Assembly (NCBI GenBank): GCA_038229295.1
Contig: JBBROO010000009.1
Span: 1 to 64,000 of the forward strand
From: JAJPGZ01 sp038229295
Lineage (GTDB): Bacteria > Verrucomicrobiota > Verrucomicrobiia > Chthoniobacterales > UBA10450
DNA length: 64,000 bases
Direction of reading: 5' to 3'
The number at the start of each line of letters is the position of its first letter. The stretch's first letter is position 1. The notes under the pieces were generated by a model, which had not been told where the DNA came from, made no database searches, and worked only from the letters and a program-made list of their open reading frames with translations. The position numbers and the translations under genes are program-made. This document shows positions 43,227-52,410 of the stretch, one piece after another.

Positions 43227-45224
43227 CTACGGCCCTCCACCGGGCGGCCCAAGTGCGGGCGCATTTGCTAATGGCTGCGGGTTTTTTGCGCCGGCTCCTC
43301 CAAAGGTGCCGGCAGTGGCCAACGACGGAGCGCTTCCGCCAAAACCGAAATAGTTCGCCTTGTTGGTGAAGACGTCGGCCGGCCGATTGGCCGCATTGCT
43401 GATCGTGACGATGACGCCTTGCGCAATGTTAATGGTGTTGGCCGACAAAATATTGGTGGGGCTGGTGAGAGTGACATTCGATTGAAAATTGAGCGTGCCG
43501 TTGCTGCCGCCCGCATAAAGCTTGAGCACGGTGTCAGCGCTGATGGAATTTCCGTTGCCGATATTTAGCGTTCCATTCGTTCCGAGGGCGGAGATTTTGA
43601 CTACGTCGCCGTGAATGGTCGCAGTATTCAGCACCGTTGCGCCGGCGACGCCAGTCTGGCGAATGTCGACTTCCCCATTTGCTTGGACGGTGCCGTTTAC
43701 AGTAACGGCGGTATCACTGCCGGTGGCCTGAAGGAGGATTTGGCCGGCGGTTCCGGCAGAGTTAAGCATGGCCAGAAGTTGCGCGCTGCTCTGCACGTTC
43801 ACGGCGCCCAGCGATTGAATTTTGATTCGGTTCGCGGTGACAGTCGAACTGACGTCGAAGTTATTGCCAGCAAAAGACTGGAACTGATCACTCACCTTCA
43901 CAGGTGCGGTTACCGTCATGGAGTTTTCGGCAACAAGATGGGTATTGCTAAGGTTAGAGATGGGCGACGCGAGCGTGAGATCTGAGCCTGCACCGCGAGC
44001 TTCCATAAAGAGATCGCCAAAATTCGCGAAGCTAACACCCGAGGTGTCAATCGATCCCTTCAGAGCGACGAGACCGACGTTATCCAAGCCGCTGAAAGTG
44101 AATGCGGTGCCGGAAGGGGTGAACGTAATCCCACCCTGACTGACAAGAGCAAGACGCGGGACACCGCCATTAGCCGTGGACACTTTCGGATCTCCGTCGA
44201 GTTGCAGCGACGAGAAGAGGAAAACCGGCAACGGAACAACGTCCTTTGGATTGGGTTGGCCACTCGCGATATCGAACGGCGTGACGGAAGCGCCCAGATA
44301 CCTGAGAAATGAACCATCGATGCCTGGACCGCAATAAATTTTCCCGGAATCCGTTTTGCCATTCGTGGTGATCTTAGGATCGGTGCCGATGAGCGTGCCG
44401 CTGTTGATTACGTAAGGATTCGGCGCCGTAATGACCGATGGCGAACCAAACTTCGCAGAACTGGCGGTTGTCGCGCTCGGGAAAGTGTTCGATCTCAGGT
44501 CGAGCACGTCCGTGGAATCGTTACCGCCAGAAGTTGAAGCTGTGTTGCTCGCTTCAAGCTGTTGTTCTTCGATCACCGCCAGGATCAAGTCTACATTTGG
44601 CAGCGGATCAAAATCAGTGATCAGTTTTGCCGTCGTGAAAACGAGTTTGGCTTTGAATTTTGTCGGCCGAGTGATGCGTCCGTCAGTTGTCATCACGACC
44701 ATTTCGCCACCGTGAATGATGACCGCCTCCTCCGGATGGCCTGTCGGATAAAGACGGCCGAGCCCTTCGAGCACGAGGCATTTCGTCGGGGAACGTTTGT
44801 GGGATTCCATGAGCATGGTTCCACCGGTAATGCCTGCGGTGACTGCTGCGGTCGTGATCTTCACCTCGGCACCGCCGCGCGGAACCTGGACGAGCATCGC
44901 GCCACTACCCAACGCCAGCTCGCGCGTTCCTTCGTTGAAACTAAAAATCGTGTCCGCGCCCAGTCTTGTGATTGTCAAATCCGCAAACGTCAACTCGGTG
45001 CGTGATTCTGTGCCGGTGCGAACGGCGCTTCCGATTTTCACTTCGTCGTTTACTACTGCCGGCCGCGGCGCCGCCTGGCCCGGCATCAATTTCACATCGC
45101 GAATGATTTGCGTCACCCGCGCCGCTTGCGCCGGCGTGGCCATCAAAACCGAACCGACAACACCTAAGATCGACAATCGCGTGATGAATCCGTTAGGCGC
45201 GAGAACTTTTAATAGCGGTTTCAT
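43227..45224 (-). CDS. FecR-domain protein with filamentous, beta-helix-like C-terminus
   Basis: A 665-residue protein with a signal peptide (LSILGVVGSVLMATPAQAA). A FecR domain at about 40-200 has VVNDEVKIGSAVRTGTESRT, then ITRLGADTIFSFNEGTREL and AAVTAGITGGTMLMESH. Residues 330-640 have short Gly/Asn/Ser/Val-rich repeats (ALVSQGGITFTPSGTAFTF, NDFDVS-like turns, LKLYAGGSNGTLNFQSNVTL) typical of haemagglutinin-like beta-helices. It is probably exported to the surface. The C-terminus is Pro/Gly-rich (APALGPPGGGP). Confidence 0.82.
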   Translation of the reverse strand: MKPLLKVLAPNGFITRLSILGVVGSVLMATPAQAARVTQIIRDVKLMPGQAAPRPAVVNDEVKIGSAVRTGTESRTELTFADLTITRLGADTIFSFNEGTRELALGSGAMLVQVPRGGAEVKITTAAVTAGITGGTMLMESHKRSPTKCLVLEGLGRLYPTGHPEEAVIIHGGEMVVMTTDGRITRPTKFKAKLVFTTAKLITDFDPLPNVDLILAVIEEQQLEASNTASTSGGNDSTDVLDLRSNTFPSATTASSAKFGSPSVITAPNPYVINSGTLIGTDPKITTNGKTDSGKIYCGPGIDGSFLRYLGASVTPFDIASGQPNPKDVVPLPVFLFSSLQLDGDPKVSTANGGVPRLALVSQGGITFTPSGTAFTFSGLDNVGLVALKGSIDTSGVSFANFGDLFMEARGAGSDLTLASPISNLSNTHLVAENSMTVTAPVKVSDQFQSFAGNNFDVSSTVTANRIKIQSLGAVNVQSSAQLLAMLNSAGTAGQILLQATGSDTAVTVNGTVQANGEVDIRQTGVAGATVLNTATIHGDVVKISALGTNGTLNIGNGNSISADTVLKLYAGGSNGTLNFQSNVTLTSPTNILSANTINIAQGVIVTISNAANRPADVFTNKANYFGFGGSAPSLATAGTFGGAGAKNPQPLANAPALGPPGGGP

Positions 45225-45235
45225 ATCGCGTCTTG

Positions 45236-46135
45236 CTACTGCGCTCCTTCCGGTGATGTCCCAGCCGATGTTGGATTTGAGACCGGCGCCCCACTCTCGA
45301 TGGTTCCAAGATCACTCGAAGCCGGAATTGTCCCCGTCGGCGGCGCAATGGAAGCAAGAATTTCGTGATTAGCCTGCTCGGTTTGCTTCGGATTAGTCAG
45401 CGACACCACCGTGCCGCCACCGAAAATAACCAGGTTCGTATCGATTAACCTTTTCTTGGATTTCGCTCGTTCTTGTTTCTGACTTGCACCGGCCATCAAT
45501 CTTTCACTACGAAGCGGCGCAAAATCAGTAATAAACTTCGAGGTCCGTAGAAGACGCGCGACGTCAAAGTCCACCGGTTCACTGACCGGCGAATTCGGAT
45601 TGCCGATGATCATTTGCCCGGCACGCACCAGAACCGAATCCCCCAGGTGGTCCGGTCGATACAATCGGCCGATGCCTTCCAAAACGAGAAATTTGTAGAC
45701 CGTGGGATGACATTCGAAAATCGCGGTACTGCCCGCTAATATCGCCGCCATTTTTTCAGTCCGAACCATCGCGCTTTTGGCGTTTTTCGGAACTTGAAGA
45801 AGCACTATTCCGTCGTGAAATTCCAGATGGCGCGTTCCGTCTTTGAAATTGAACACGGTGTTCGCTCCGAGTCGTGCCACCGTTTCGTTCGCGAAAGTCA
45901 GTTCCGTGCGCGCATCAACACCCGTCCGGACCGCTGTTCCTTCCAGGATATTTTCGCCTAACGAACCCGTTGCGGTTACGCCATCTCGACCCACCAACTC
46001 CACCGTTCCCGTGGCGGCCGTGATTTGTGCTTGTCGATCTTGAGCGGCAATCGTGCTGCCGGGCCACCCCATCGCGACAATGGCCACAGCTGCAAACCAG
46101 TTCGGTCGAAGCATTAGTCTCAGATTTTGATCCAC
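45236..46135 (-). CDS. FecR-domain protein, 299 aa
   Basis: A signal peptide (LRPNWFAAVAIVAMGWPGST) precedes a FecR domain (ILEGTAVRTGVDARTELTFA, ETVARLGANTVFNFKDGTRH, AILAGSTAIFECHPTVYKF). The last 80 residues are low complexity with Pro, Ser, Thr and Gly. It shares the VRTG and GANTVFxF motifs with the 258- and 665-residue proteins downstream, so the three are paralogs in one minus-strand cluster with a barrel gene. A start at 46114 would fit the signal peptide equally well. Confidence 0.8.
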   Translation of the reverse strand: MDQNLRLMLRPNWFAAVAIVAMGWPGSTIAAQDRQAQITAATGTVELVGRDGVTATGSLGENILEGTAVRTGVDARTELTFANETVARLGANTVFNFKDGTRHLEFHDGIVLLQVPKNAKSAMVRTEKMAAILAGSTAIFECHPTVYKFLVLEGIGRLYRPDHLGDSVLVRAGQMIIGNPNSPVSEPVDFDVARLLRTSKFITDFAPLRSERLMAGASQKQERAKSKKRLIDTNLVIFGGGTVVSLTNPKQTEQANHEILASIAPPTGTIPASSDLGTIESGAPVSNPTSAGTSPEGAQ

Positions 46136-46174
46136 GAAAGTGGATCTTGTTACTGAGGCTTTGCCGTTTTTAGG

Positions 46175-47251
46175 TCAAGCCGTTAATCCGAGCAACTCCC
46201 GTTGCCACGGGACGAGCACTGCTCCCGCCCGCTCTTCATCCGCGGCGATCGCCTCCAGCGCATTGCGTGGCGCCAGCACCGTCGGCTCTAATTTTAATTC
46301 CCCCGCTGCCCGATCCCGGCGCTGCTTCAAGTCCTCCACTCGTCGCACCATCTGCGCAGTCGGCCGCGTCCCGGAGCGACGGCGCATTATCGGCCATTCG
46401 TTCTCCGGCAAGCGCAGCGCTTCCTTGGCGGCGTGTCGGAATGCGCTTCGGCGACGCGTCGAAAAGTGTCGGTAATCCGGCACTGTCCCCGAAGCGAAAC
46501 CTTCGGCCGCGCGCAACAGTTCGTGATTTTGCAAGATATGAAACGGCGGGCGATCGACCGCTTCCGCCTCCTTTTCCCGCCAGCGCCAAAGTTCGCGTAA
46601 CACTGCCGCCGTTCGCGCCTCCAGCGCGCCCGCGCCGCTGACGCGCCATGCTTCATCCAGATCGCGCGTGCGGTCGACAGCCGCCTGCTCAATCGCGCGT
46701 TCGCACGATTGCCGAAACCAGTCGAGTCGATTCCGCTGCCGTAATTCCGCCTCCAACTTCTCCGCCATCGGCAAAAGGTAATGGGTGTCGTTTACCGCAT
46801 AATCGAGCATGCGTTTCGGCAGCGGTCGCTGCGCCCAGTTCGCTTTCTGCGAACCTTTCACCAGGTCCACGTCGAAATATTTTTTCACCAGCGCGGCCAG
46901 ACTGAACTCGCGCAGTCCCAGTAAACGCGACGCGATCACCGTATCGAAAATCTTGCGCGCATTCAGATTCAAACTTCGACGCAGCAGCCGCAAATCGTAA
47001 TCGGACCCGTGCACCACGATTTCGTTCTTCTCCAAAACCGAGCGCAAGGGCGCAAGATCGACATCGGCCAGTGGATCGACAATAAAGTCCGCTTCCGGCA
47101 CGCTGATCTGAATCAGGCAAAGCTTTTCCCGGTAGCAGTGCAGACTGTCCGCTTCGGTATCGATCGCCACCCGATTCAGCGCTTCGATTTGCGGAAGCAG
47201 TTCCGCCAGTTGCGCCGCCGTGGCGATCACTTCCGTGCCGCTCTTTGTCAT
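46175..47251 (-). CDS. rnd: Ribonuclease D
   Basis: A 358-residue 3'-5' exoribonuclease. The DEDD-y motifs are all present: Exo I VAIDTEADSLHCYREKLCL, Exo II VHGSDYDLRLLRRSLNLNA and Exo III DYAVNDTHYLLPMAEKL. A helical HRDC region follows (RPPFHILQNHELLRAAEGFA). It trims tRNA and other small RNA 3' ends. The start MTKSGTEVIATAAQLAEL at 47251 is preferred, as the longer frame to 47404 overlaps rho. It follows rho by 23 bases. Confidence 0.92.
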   Translation of the reverse strand: MTKSGTEVIATAAQLAELLPQIEALNRVAIDTEADSLHCYREKLCLIQISVPEADFIVDPLADVDLAPLRSVLEKNEIVVHGSDYDLRLLRRSLNLNARKIFDTVIASRLLGLREFSLAALVKKYFDVDLVKGSQKANWAQRPLPKRMLDYAVNDTHYLLPMAEKLEAELRQRNRLDWFRQSCERAIEQAAVDRTRDLDEAWRVSGAGALEARTAAVLRELWRWREKEAEAVDRPPFHILQNHELLRAAEGFASGTVPDYRHFSTRRRSAFRHAAKEALRLPENEWPIMRRRSGTRPTAQMVRRVEDLKQRRDRAAGELKLEPTVLAPRNALEAIAADEERAGAVLVPWQRELLGLTA

Positions 47252-47274
47252 GGCGAGCGTTGTCGACGAGTCCC

Positions 47275-48672
47275 TCACTTCAGTCCGCTCAACAGCAACT
47301 CGGCGTTCGTTTTTGTCGCCTCGAGATTCTCGATCAATTTCTCCATCGCTTCGATTGGTGGAAGCGCGGCCATCGTTTTGCGGAGCAACTGCACCCGCTC
47401 CCATTCCTCCGGATGATATAGCAATTCTTCGCGCCGCGTCGCCGATTGCATCGGATGAATCGCCGGATAAAGCCGCTTCTCTTGCAGTGCGCGATCGAGA
47501 TGCAGCTCCATGTTCCCGGTGCCTTTGAATTCTTCAAAGATGACCTGGTCCATACGGCTGCCGGTTTCGGTCAATGCCGTCGCCAGGATCGTTAGGCTGC
47601 CGCCTTCTTCCGCGTTGCGCGCCGAACCAAAAAATTTCTTCGGCTTACTCAATGACTTCGATTCCACGCCGCCCGACATCGTGCGCCCTTTTCCCGGCTG
47701 CATATTATTATACCCGCGCGCCAACCGCGTAATGCTGTCGAGCAAGACCACGACATCTTTTTTCATTTCGACGAGACGCTTTGCGCGCTCGAGAACGAGC
47801 TCGGCGACTTGCACATGTCGATGTACGCTTTCATCAAAATTGGAATTGTAGATGTGGCAATCGACCTCGCGCTGCAGGTCGGTCACTTCTTCCGGCCGCT
47901 CGTCCACCAGCAGCATGATCAAAACGATCTCCGGATGATTCACCCGAATCGCTTTCGCGATCTCTTTCAGTAAAATCGTTTTGCCCACGCGCGGCGGCGC
48001 CACGATCAATCCGCGTTGCCCATGACCGAGTGGCGCCAGAAGATCGACCGCGCGTGCGCTGATCGAGTTCGTCTTCGGATTTTCCAACATGATCCGCCCC
48101 TGCGGAAATTGCGGCGTCAACTTTTCGAAATCGGTCGGCTGCTGCCACTCGTTAGCCGGCTGATCTTCAATCTTCGTCACTTCGTCGAGCATGAGCGATT
48201 TCTCGCGCTCGCGCGGTAAGCGAACTTTGCCGCCGATAAGCTGCCCCGGACCGACGTGATGTTGTTGAATGAGCGCGCGCGGGACACAAACGTCCTCCGG
48301 CACCGGCAAAAAATTCAACGCCGGATAACGCAGCGACCCGAACGAGTCGGCGTTGTAGTCGAGAAATCCTTCCGCTGTAACGACGCCGCCGCCGCTTAGC
48401 GCAGCCCGAACAAGATCGACAATGTGAAGATGGCGCGAGCGCGCCGGATGCAAATGGACATCGAGTTTTCGCGCGACCTCATGCAATTCCTTCGGCGAAA
48501 GTTTGTGCAGCTCATTAATATCGAGCGGCGCCGGCGCAATTCTCTCTTCTGTAGAGGCCGCCGTCTCGGCGGCAGGCTGTTCCACGGTGCCGCCGGGGAC
48601 GGCGGACTCGCCAGTTTCCTGCGCTGCAAGATCGACATCGTGCGTCGTTTGTTCCTCTAAACTTTCGTCCAT
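47275..48672 (-). CDS. rho: Transcription termination factor Rho
   Basis: A 465-residue hexameric RNA helicase. The N-terminal 45 residues are low complexity (EEQTTHDVDLAAQETGE, then PAAETAASTEE) and overlap REP-like palindromes. The helical Rho-N segment LHKLSPKELHEVARKLDVH is next, then the RNA-binding cold-shock-like domain. The ATPase has Walker A in VAPPRVGKTILLKEIAKAI and Walker B in VVLLDSITRLARGYN. It ends transcripts at rut sites. The start at 48672 overlaps coaE by 16 bases; one five codons earlier is possible. Confidence 0.95.
   Translation of the reverse strand: MDESLEEQTTHDVDLAAQETGESAVPGGTVEQPAAETAASTEERIAPAPLDINELHKLSPKELHEVARKLDVHLHPARSRHLHIVDLVRAALSGGGVVTAEGFLDYNADSFGSLRYPALNFLPVPEDVCVPRALIQQHHVGPGQLIGGKVRLPREREKSLMLDEVTKIEDQPANEWQQPTDFEKLTPQFPQGRIMLENPKTNSISARAVDLLAPLGHGQRGLIVAPPRVGKTILLKEIAKAIRVNHPEIVLIMLLVDERPEEVTDLQREVDCHIYNSNFDESVHRHVQVAELVLERAKRLVEMKKDVVVLLDSITRLARGYNNMQPGKGRTMSGGVESKSLSKPKKFFGSARNAEEGGSLTILATALTETGSRMDQVIFEEFKGTGNMELHLDRALQEKRLYPAIHPMQSATRREELLYHPEEWERVQLLRKTMAALPPIEAMEKLIENLEATKTNAELLLSGLK
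48551..48610. repeat. REP-like palindromes inside the rho N-terminal codons
   Basis: GGCCGCCGTCTCGGCGGCAG (48556-48575) and GCCGCCGGGGACGGCGGAC (48588-48606) resemble the REP palindromes around 56.8 and 62 kb. They encode the Ala/Pro/Glu-rich spacer of Rho, a part that varies freely among Rho proteins. Confidence 0.5.
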
Positions 48673-49271
48673 TTTGTTTCGCGCCAAAGATCGACAAGAA
48701 GTTTCGCCTGTTCCATCAGCACGTCCCGCTCTCCATCATTCCAAACCACGTGATCCGCGCGTTTGATTTTTTCGTTCAGTGGCATTTGCGATTGAATTAT
48801 TCTCTCAACCTCGCTGCGATCGATCGACCCGCGTTGCCGCAAACGCGCGCGTTGGATTCCCGGCGCACAAGCGACCACGACCACGCGGTCGCACAGCGTT
48901 TCACCACCGGTCTCATAAAGAAGCGGAATATCAGCGAAGAAGAAATTTGAAGAGTTACGATGCGTTTGCGCCTCGGCGCTCCATCGGCGGCGAATGCGCG
49001 GGTGGAGAATTTTTTCGAGCGCGTTGCGTTTTTCCGCGTTCGCAAAGACTATGGCGCGAAGTGCTGCCCGATTCAAGTCGCCGCTGGCCGAATAGATTTT
49101 CTCGTCAAAATCGCGCAACAGCTCGGCTTTTACTTCCGGGTCAAGATCGACAAGTGAACGCGCGGCGACGTCCGCGTTAAAAAATTTTGCCTCCGGCAAA
49201 AGTTCGCGCAAGCAATCGCAGAAAGTCGATTTGCCCGTGGAAATCCCGCCCGTGATTCCGATAGCTGGCAT
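48657..49271 (-). CDS. coaE: Dephospho-CoA kinase
   Basis: A 204-residue P-loop kinase. The Walker A loop is GITGGISTGKSTFCDCL at residues 5-21. The CoA-binding region HPRIRRRW and the lid segment RQRGSIDRSEVERIIQSQM are visible. It phosphorylates dephospho-CoA to CoA, the last step of the pathway that panE also serves. It is the first gene of a coaE-rho-rnd run. Three dispersed-motif copies lie in or beside it. Confidence 0.93.
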   Translation of the reverse strand: MPAIGITGGISTGKSTFCDCLRELLPEAKFFNADVAARSLVDLDPEVKAELLRDFDEKIYSASGDLNRAALRAIVFANAEKRNALEKILHPRIRRRWSAEAQTHRNSSNFFFADIPLLYETGGETLCDRVVVVACAPGIQRARLRQRGSIDRSEVERIIQSQMPLNEKIKRADHVVWNDGERDVLMEQAKLLVDLWRETKWTKV

Positions 49272-49346
49272 GTGTATGACTGCACTCGCCCGGTTCGGAA
49301 AAATTTACCGAGCCGAGAGAAACCGCAGGATTAAAAAAACGTCGCC

Positions 49347-49673
49347 TTACTTCCCGAGGGCAATGATCCGGCTTGCCCGCGTCGGATCGGTGCCAAGCGT
49401 GATACTCACCGTCATGCCAGGCTTTAGTTCGGCCACGGTCGCCTTTTGTCCATTGACCGTGATCTCCGTGAATTGCGTCACCGTAAGGGTCTTTGTTGTC
49501 TTGTTATCTGCGATGGTGATCGCATCCGCGGCGACACTCGATATATGCGTCGCGTGTGTCTCTGGCGCAGGCGGAGGCGCCTTCTTCTTTTTGTCGAATC
49601 CGAAACCAGGACTTGCCATCGCGGCCACGATAACGAGGACCGCAGCAATCTTAGAAAGTGCGCGCATGAACAT
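49347..49673 (-). CDS. Small secreted protein, 108 aa
   Basis: A signal peptide (LSKIAAVLVIVAAMASPGFG) leads to a short Lys/Pro-rich linker and a beta-rich domain of about 75 residues (ADAITIADNKTTKTLTVTQF, then TEITVNGQKATVAELKPGMT). The pattern resembles small DUF5666-like or OB-like exported domains; this is only a resemblance. It lies alone between coaE and the pilus-type cluster, all on the minus strand. Confidence 0.7.
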   Translation of the reverse strand: MFMRALSKIAAVLVIVAAMASPGFGFDKKKKAPPPAPETHATHISSVAADAITIADNKTTKTLTVTQFTEITVNGQKATVAELKPGMTVSITLGTDPTRASRIIALGK

Positions 49674-49702
49674 AATTTTATATTTTTAAGACAACGGTGA
49701 CG

Positions 49703-52402
49703 CTATTTTTTGTAAAGCGGAACCTCTGGCAATACCGGCGGCTCGATCATCCCTTCCTTTTCTTCTTCTTCCTCGGTGGCATTGAACGGTGTGCCCGCCG
49801 GAGTCACCAGGCGCGCGGTCACGAAGATAACAAGGTTTCGTTTGATGTGTTGATCGACATTTGTCCGAAACAATCGCCCGACGATCGGAATATCGCCGAT
49901 GATGGGCGTGCGATCCTCCGTCTTCTGCACGTCTTCGCGCATCAATCCGCCCAGCACCACGGTCTGGCCGTCCCACACGCTCACGCTTGTGGTGACTTTG
50001 CGCGTGCTAAAGATCGGCTGGTTGATGACGTTCGGAGTAAGAATATTCACGACGGGCTGCCCCAGCAAGTTTGTCGATGTTGTTTGAATCGGACTGCCGT
50101 AATTGATGAAGCCTTCGAACTCCACTACCTGCGGAACAAGATTCAAATCAATCGTCACGCCATCCGGCCCAACCACCGGTTCCACTTCCAAAGTCACGCC
50201 GGTGTTGCGCGTTTCAAATGCGGTCGGTGTGGTCGGGGTAACCGGGAATGCTCCGCTGCTTCCTCCGCTGCTGCTGAGCAAACCAGTAAGTGGATTAATA
50301 ATGGTCGTGCCGCCATTGCCGAAATTGCTGCCGACGGTTTGCGGAATTTGCGGCGGCTGAAATTGCGTCGGATAACGAAACTCACGCACAATCTCGATGA
50401 CCGCACGTTGTCCGCTCTTGGTGGTGACGCGCGGCGCCGATAAAAGATCGACTCCTTTCTTTTGATTGAGAGCGCGCACGACGACTTGAAATTGCGGATC
50501 CGTAAACACGCCCGACAGCCCAAAAATTCCCGGCGCCAATGACGACGCGCCCACCGTCGGAAAAAGCAATGCATCAATCGCATTCGCGCTAATGGCGAGA
50601 TTACCGCTGCGATTTCCACCGGTCACAGGAAATTGCCCGACCGGTGTTCCCCCCGGCGCGTTAAATGGAAAATCGCTTGCGCTCGTCGCGGGCGAAGTGC
50701 CCGACGTTCCGCCGCCGCCGAAGACACGACGATTGCCAATATTGAATTGGCCTAACAACCAATCGAACCCGAGTTCTTTCAAATTATTCTGCGTGATCTC
50801 AACAAACTTCGACTCGATCTCGACTTGCTTTGGACCGGCCACATTCGCCTGCTCCACCAACGCGTCGACCAGTTCGAGATTATCCTGGGTGTTGCGCACG
50901 ATTAGCCGGCTGCTTTGCGGCAGGAAGTTCGCACTCGCGCCCGGCGGAAACGGCACGCCCTGGCTCTCCAAAAATTCTCTCGCCCCTTCGCGATTCACTA
51001 GCTGACGTCCGCCGGTTGATTCCTGCGTGTCCTTGGCCGTGCCGCCGGTGCCGGCTTGAGCTCCGCCGGTTTTCGTTGCCGGCGCATTCAGCGAAGACGC
51101 GCCGACGTTCACGCTGCTACTAATGAAACCCGGCGGGACGCGATATTCTTTCGTTAGCAGATCGGCGCTTTGTTCCGAGAGCGGAATAATCGAAACGGCA
51201 TACGGCTCGATCTTCACTTTCAATCCCGCCTGGCTCGCGATATAGCGCAGCGCTTCGCCTAACGGAATTTGATTGAGCGTGATGGTGATGCGCGCATCGG
51301 ACGGCGAAATTGCCGGGGCAGCGACGATTGCCGGCGCGACAATTGGCGCGGCCGGAATCGGAGTCGGCACCAGCGCGGGCGCGTTGCCTTCCGCGGTCGG
51401 GACAACTGGCGCAGCCGCGGGCGGAGGCGTCGCGGCCGTGACCGGCACTGGCGGAGGCGCCGTTTGTCCCGTCGGCACGAGGCGTAACACAAGATCTACG
51501 CCTTTGCGTCCTTCGCCCGTTGGATCGTTCGCCGCCGCTTGTTGTCGCAGAAAATCAATCGCCTCGCGGATGCTCGCGTCGCGAAATTCGATTCGCGGAA
51601 TAATAATCGTGTTCAGCTTGTTCGTGATCCGCGCCGTGCCGGTGGCATCTTTTTGGAACGCATCGGCCAATGGCCCGACGCCCTGGCCATATTGCCTAAC
51701 GGGTTCCTCCCAGCCTTTCTCCACCTGCCAGAGAGAACGCGCGCGCGTCTCGTTATAAGCTTCCTCGTTGTATTTATATTTTGTGTTGTCGATCTTTTCT
51801 TCGCCGCGCCGCGCCGCCGTGTTGTAAGGATCGAGCGCGAGAACCTGCTCGTATTTCTTAAATGCGAGATCGTAGCGGCCGGACGCGTAATATCCTTCCG
51901 CCTCGGTTAGCAGCTTCTTCACGTCCTCGACCTTGGCCAAAAACTTCGGCCCCATCGTGCGATTAAAATGGCCCGGGTCCTGCAGCTGCCGCAATAAATC
52001 CTGCGCTTCGCTGCACTGCGGATTGAAACGCGAATCCAAAATCTCGCGCAGGATTCCTTCCGCTTCGCCGTACTTTCCTTCGGCGATGCGTTGCTCGGCT
52101 AAGCGCACGCCGCTATCGCAAAATCCCTCCATCGCTTCGTCGTGCGTCCTGCTCGAGACCACCGCGTCCGGCAAAAAGTTCACCGCCGCGCGAAACTCTT
52201 CATACGCCGCCACGTAATTCTTTTCTCGCATCGCCACTTTGCCACGCGCCAGGGCCGCCTCGCCGGCCGGCATCGCATTCTGCCGCCTAACGATCTCGCG
52301 TTTCTCGATTCGCTCCACGCTTTGCGCGAACGCGAAACAAAAAACGCTCTGCGCGAGGCAGAGCAAGATCGACATCTTCTGAAATGGGGAGAGTTTTGTC
52401 AT
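49703..52402 (-). CDS. Secretin, PilQ/GspD type (Amuc_1098-like)
   Basis: An 899-residue outer-membrane secretin. After the signal peptide (ILLCLAQSVFCFAFAQS) come TPR-like repeats (residues 45-220), an STN/N0-like domain split by a long Pro/Ala-rich stretch (340-385), an N1/N3-like domain (VEIESKFVEITQNNLKELGF) and the secretin channel, with the conserved VVLGGLMRED and GDIPIVGRLFR near the end. The TPR head is typical of the verrucomicrobial Amuc_1098 form. It is the last gene of the pilus-type cluster and should form the outer-membrane gate for a pilus or secreted protein. Confidence 0.92.
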   Translation of the reverse strand: MTKLSPFQKMSILLCLAQSVFCFAFAQSVERIEKREIVRRQNAMPAGEAALARGKVAMREKNYVAAYEEFRAAVNFLPDAVVSSRTHDEAMEGFCDSGVRLAEQRIAEGKYGEAEGILREILDSRFNPQCSEAQDLLRQLQDPGHFNRTMGPKFLAKVEDVKKLLTEAEGYYASGRYDLAFKKYEQVLALDPYNTAARRGEEKIDNTKYKYNEEAYNETRARSLWQVEKGWEEPVRQYGQGVGPLADAFQKDATGTARITNKLNTIIIPRIEFRDASIREAIDFLRQQAAANDPTGEGRKGVDLVLRLVPTGQTAPPPVPVTAATPPPAAAPVVPTAEGNAPALVPTPIPAAPIVAPAIVAAPAISPSDARITITLNQIPLGEALRYIASQAGLKVKIEPYAVSIIPLSEQSADLLTKEYRVPPGFISSSVNVGASSLNAPATKTGGAQAGTGGTAKDTQESTGGRQLVNREGAREFLESQGVPFPPGASANFLPQSSRLIVRNTQDNLELVDALVEQANVAGPKQVEIESKFVEITQNNLKELGFDWLLGQFNIGNRRVFGGGGTSGTSPATSASDFPFNAPGGTPVGQFPVTGGNRSGNLAISANAIDALLFPTVGASSLAPGIFGLSGVFTDPQFQVVVRALNQKKGVDLLSAPRVTTKSGQRAVIEIVREFRYPTQFQPPQIPQTVGSNFGNGGTTIINPLTGLLSSSGGSSGAFPVTPTTPTAFETRNTGVTLEVEPVVGPDGVTIDLNLVPQVVEFEGFINYGSPIQTTSTNLLGQPVVNILTPNVINQPIFSTRKVTTSVSVWDGQTVVLGGLMREDVQKTEDRTPIIGDIPIVGRLFRTNVDQHIKRNLVIFVTARLVTPAGTPFNATEEEEEKEGMIEPPVLPEVPLYKK

Positions 52403-52410
52403 ACGCGGAG

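Noticed and set aside
51273..51492. Repeat-rich open frames over the secretin's Pro/Ala region
   Set aside because: They are shadows of the low-complexity linker of the secretin in other frames.
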